DNA of 64,000 nucleotides, from positions 1 through 64,000 of the forward strand of contig DHVT01000012.1 of assembly GCA_002412775.1 (NCBI GenBank), in the 5' to 3' direction. This document shows positions 62,142 through 64,000 of this stretch, one piece after another. Both the position numbers and the translations under genes were made by a program. This DNA is from Firmicutes bacterium UBA5201. GTDB taxonomy: Bacteria; Bacillota; Clostridia; Peptostreptococcales; Acidaminobacteraceae. The notes under the pieces are model-generated. The model was not told the DNA's origin and did no database searches. It was given only the letters and a program-made list of their open reading frames with translations. Within the stretch, counting starts at the first letter, position 1. Each line of letters opens with the position of its first letter.

Positions 62142-62202
62142 CTATTGAAGCTATCAGCGGTTTGTGGTAATATGTATGTATAATAATTCAAAGAGGTGTA
62201 AC

Positions 62203-62226
62203 ATGATGAAATTGAGATTTGGTTGA
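62203..62226 (+). CDS. Leader peptide 1 of hflX (MMKLRFG)
   Basis: ATG 62203 (or 62206) follows GAGGTG; the frame encodes MMKLRFG and stops at TGA 62224. The KLR triplet fits the Lys/Arg-X-Lys/Arg motif at which macrolide-bound ribosomes stall, and the KLRF end resembles MRLRF of the ErmD leader. It lies right after the presumed promoter and before two terminators. Confidence 0.5.
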   Translation: MMKLRFG

Positions 62227-62310
62227 TGACAACTGAATATCGGGGCTGGAAATCTTTTTTTTCCTGTGCCCAAAATCATGTGAACAGCCGTAAATAAATA
62301 TTGAATAATT

Positions 62311-62336
62311 TAGGCGCATTCGCGTCTATTTTTATT
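62311..62336 (+). terminator. Leader terminator T1
   Basis: TAGGCGC (62311-62317) pairs with GCGTCTA (62322-62328), one wobble, then TTTTTATT. It precedes the second leader ORF. Confidence 0.7.
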
Positions 62337-62343
62337 GCATATG

Positions 62344-62378
62344 AAAAACAGCCATGTTGACACTTGGGCTGTTTTTTT
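62344..62378 (+). terminator. Leader terminator T2
   Basis: AAAAACAGCC (62344-62353) pairs with GGCTGTTTTT (62367-62376), perfect, and the T-run continues. The CAGCC arm has a second copy at 62285-62289 that could compete for the same partner. Confidence 0.8.
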
Positions 62379-62409
62379 GTGAATCAAATCAACGAATGGA
62401 GGTATGAAC

Positions 62410-62454
62410 ATGTTCAAATTGTGCAGATTGCGTAGAGTAATGACGGTTCGCTAG
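62410..62454 (+). CDS. Leader peptide 2 of hflX (MFKLCRLRRVMTVR)
   Basis: GGAGG (62398-62402) is followed 7 bases later by ATG 62410; the frame reads MFKLCRLRRVMTVR with a stop at TAG 62452. It contains the RLR motif known to arrest macrolide-bound ribosomes, and lies 79 bases before the hflX start. An in-frame ATG at 62404 adds two residues. Confidence 0.55.
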   Translation: MFKLCRLRRVMTVR

Positions 62455-62533
62455 CTATTCGACAACCTTTCCCAGATGCCGCAATGTTGTGTGTTTGATA
62501 AGAGCTGTCGTAATCAAAAAAGGGGAGGTCCAT

Positions 62534-63790
62534 ATGAACGAAAGAGTACTGATTGTAGGCGTAAATGCCGGTAATAATCCCGAATTCAAGAATTCGATGG
62601 AAGAACTTAAAAATCTTGCTGAAGCTTGCAACTATACGGTTGTAGGTCAGGTTGAACAAAATATGAGAAACAAACATTCTGTAACCTATGTCGGTAGTGG
62701 CAAAATCCTGGAAATCAAACTGGATGCCGAAGCTGTGAATGCGGAAAAAGTGATATTCAATGATGAATTATCTCCGTCTCAACTGAGAAATCTTGAAAAC
62801 GCATTAATTATGCCCGTTTTCGATCGAACGGCACTGATATTAGAAATATTTGGAAAACGCGCCAGAACGAGAGAAGCCAAACTTCAAGTTGAAATGGCTC
62901 AAGTGCAATATCTGTTGCCGAGGCTGATCGGCTCATATTCAGCGCTGGGAAGACAATCGGGAGGCGTCGGCACGAAAAACAAAGGTGTCGGTGAGAAGAA
63001 ATTGGAACTGGACAGAAGGCGTGCGGAACAAAAGATTGTGGAACTTGAAAAAGCACTGCAGAGCATTCAAAATGAAAGAACCACCCAAAGAAAAAGAAGG
63101 GTGAGTTCAGAACTGCCATCAATCGCGCTTGTCGGCTATACCAATTCAGGAAAAAGCACGCTTCTCAATGCTTTTGTCTCTGAGAACAACGGCAGCTCCG
63201 ATAAATTTGTCCTTGAGAAAAATATGTTGTTTGCCACACTGGAAACCTCAGTCAGACAAATTGTTATGAAAAACAAACGCAGATTCCTTTTGTCGGATAC
63301 CGTTGGATTTGTCAGTAATCTGCCTCATGGCCTCATCAAGGCTTTCAGATCGACACTTGAGGAAGTGATTCATGCAGATCTTCTTCTGCATGTGGTGGAT
63401 TATTCCAATCCTAATTATGAGGAGCAGATGAAAGTCACTCTTGAGACACTCAAGGAGATTGGAGCGGATCAGATTCCAGTAATCAACGTCTTCAACAAGG
63501 CAGAGTTGGTTCTGGATGAATTGCCCATGACGGACAATCGCGGTGTATACATCTCCGCCAGAGAGAGAATTGGCATTGATATACTGGAAAAAATGATATC
63601 CGATCTCGTTTTTACCGATTATATTGAATGTACAATGCGGATTCCTTTTACTGAAGGAGCGCTTGTTTCTTATTTGAATGACAATGCTTGTGTCAAAGAG
63701 ATCAAGTATGAGAATGACGGTACAGTCTTGAATATGGAATGCAGGGAACAGGATTTTCAAAAATACCAAAAATATATTGAGATGAATTGA
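62534..63790 (+). CDS. hflX: HflX GTPase, ribosome-splitting factor
   Basis: A 418-residue GTPase of the HflX family: N-terminal HflX domain with KILEIKL and NDELSPSQLRNLENAL, then FDRTALILEIFGKRARTREAKLQVEMAQ and GGVGTKNKGVGEKKLELDRR (family glycine motif), and the G domain (GYTNSGKSTLLNAF near residue 200, DTVGFVSNLPHGLIKAFRSTLEE, NVFNKAEL). HflX splits stalled ribosomes and in some species gives macrolide and lincosamide tolerance. AGGGGAGGTCCAT precedes ATG 62534. The long attenuator-like leader upstream fits antibiotic-induced expression. Confidence 0.95.
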   Translation: MNERVLIVGVNAGNNPEFKNSMEELKNLAEACNYTVVGQVEQNMRNKHSVTYVGSGKILEIKLDAEAVNAEKVIFNDELSPSQLRNLENALIMPVFDRTALILEIFGKRARTREAKLQVEMAQVQYLLPRLIGSYSALGRQSGGVGTKNKGVGEKKLELDRRRAEQKIVELEKALQSIQNERTTQRKRRVSSELPSIALVGYTNSGKSTLLNAFVSENNGSSDKFVLEKNMLFATLETSVRQIVMKNKRRFLLSDTVGFVSNLPHGLIKAFRSTLEEVIHADLLLHVVDYSNPNYEEQMKVTLETLKEIGADQIPVINVFNKAELVLDELPMTDNRGVYISARERIGIDILEKMISDLVFTDYIECTMRIPFTEGALVSYLNDNACVKEIKYENDGTVLNMECREQDFQKYQKYIEMN

Positions 63791-63793
63791 TAT

Positions 63794-63832
63794 TGAAAAA
63801 GCATGTCCCCACCTTGGGGATATGCTTTTTCA
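63794..63832 (+). terminator. Terminator of hflX
   Basis: TGAAAAAGCATGTCCCCA (63794-63811) pairs with TGGGGATATGC... (63815-63832) with one wobble; T-rich arm. It starts 4 bases after the stop codon. Confidence 0.88.
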
Positions 63833-63899
63833 GTTGCCTCATTGTCTGTACATTGATATTGTTATATACTGTAGTCATCACTTTAAATGGAGCGAAAAT

Positions 63900-64000
63900 A
63901 TGATCAAACACGCCATTAAGGTCACACTCAATAGAAAATTGTTATTGTACATGGTCCTTTTTTTGCTGACTACAGCTCTGTCCATAGGCATTCCAAGTTA
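63900..64000 (+). CDS. 5' part of a membrane protein gene, cut by the window
   Basis: ATG 63900 follows GGAGCGAAAAT. The first 33 residues (MIKHAIKVTLNRKLLLYMVL, then FLLTTALSIGIPS) hold a membrane helix after a basic start, as at the N-terminus of ABC transporter transmembrane subunits, but the window ends before any diagnostic motif. Kept as partial and unassigned. Confidence 0.5.
   Translation, partial: MIKHAIKVTLNRKLLLYMVLFLLTTALSIGIPS

Larger units (their letters stand above)
62142..62533 (+). promoter_or_regulatory. Long hflX leader with attenuator features
   Basis: A 392-base gap with no long gene. It has a -10-like TATAAT at 62179-62184, two leader ORFs, two intrinsic terminators in series, and a possible RBS-masking pairing in which ACCTTTCCC (62465-62473) can meet GGGGAGGT (62522-62529). 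GGCTG occurs at 62244 and 62367, and CAGCC at 62285 and 62349, giving mutually exclusive pairings, one of which (62349 with 62367) is the second terminator. This is the layout of ribosome-mediated attenuation. Confidence 0.65.

Noticed and set aside
62489..62533. N-terminal extension of HflX
   Set aside because: The frame has no ribosome site there, while GGGGAGG precedes ATG 62534 and HflX homology begins at this Met.
1..64000. rRNA genes, replication origin or complete conjugation machinery
   Set aside because: None seen: no rRNA-like blocks, no DnaA-box cluster, and no relaxase, coupling ATPase or VirB4-type gene in the window.

Overview
The window is low-GC chromosomal DNA with purine-rich Shine-Dalgarno sites (GGAGG) before nearly every gene and many hairpin-plus-T-run terminators. 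It comes from a Bacillota species, most likely an anaerobic Clostridia. Supporting signs are an in-frame UGA at the active site of a peroxiredoxin (selenocysteine use), a CTC-type L25 gene, a CsoR/CopA copper operon and many Clostridia-type large serine recombinases. A lineage near Fusibacter or Acidaminobacter would fit, but that is a guess from gene content.

Region 1 (1 to about 17,415) is accessory DNA. It holds a candidate TIR-like defence gene with a small partner, an XRE regulator, two small genes, and then two lysis/integration modules back to back. The left module lies on the minus strand: an amidase C-terminal stub, an HTH/treble-clef protein, a SHOCT-like small protein and two large serine recombinases. 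The right module lies on the plus strand: a phage-protein stub, holin, complete amidase and two more large serine recombinases. A sigma/anti-sigma pair, three secreted or anchored proteins and a second HTH/treble-clef gene follow. The region ends at a short piece of coding sequence that reads like the C-terminus of the 23S rRNA uracil methyltransferase RlmD and has its own terminator. I take this as the right junction of an element that interrupted that gene; the left junction lies outside the window.

Region 2 (17,512 to 47,996) is ordinary chromosome: YjdM, a CorC-type membrane protein, a UvdE-like protein that has lost metal ligands, MATE, YwbE, several cyclic-di-GMP enzymes (GGDEF/HD-GYP twice, GGDEF, EAL-HDOD), pirin, a YtcJ-like amidohydrolase, a CobA-type adenosyltransferase, MgtC-like protein, three ABC-2 type export operons, an oxidoreductase, two alpha/beta hydrolases, diacylglycerol kinase, L25/CTC, the selenocysteine peroxiredoxin, a Fur-family regulator, flavodoxin and tRNA-Pro(GGG).

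Region 3 (48,127 to 64,000) holds a GHL10/amidase fusion, a maltodextrin-type ABC uptake operon under a LacI-family repressor with a visible promoter and operator, the copA-csoR copper operon with CsoR-type operators, an XRE/S24-like regulator, and hflX behind a long leader. The leader has two tiny open reading frames with Lys/Arg-X-Arg motifs and two tandem terminators, and looks like antibiotic-responsive attenuation.

The most interesting items are the selenoprotein that ordinary gene calling splits in two, the hflX leader, the mirror-image recombinase modules, and a 42-base core repeated exactly (inverted) at about 37.3 kb and 58.5 kb, each time between two hairpins that share a locus-specific stem.
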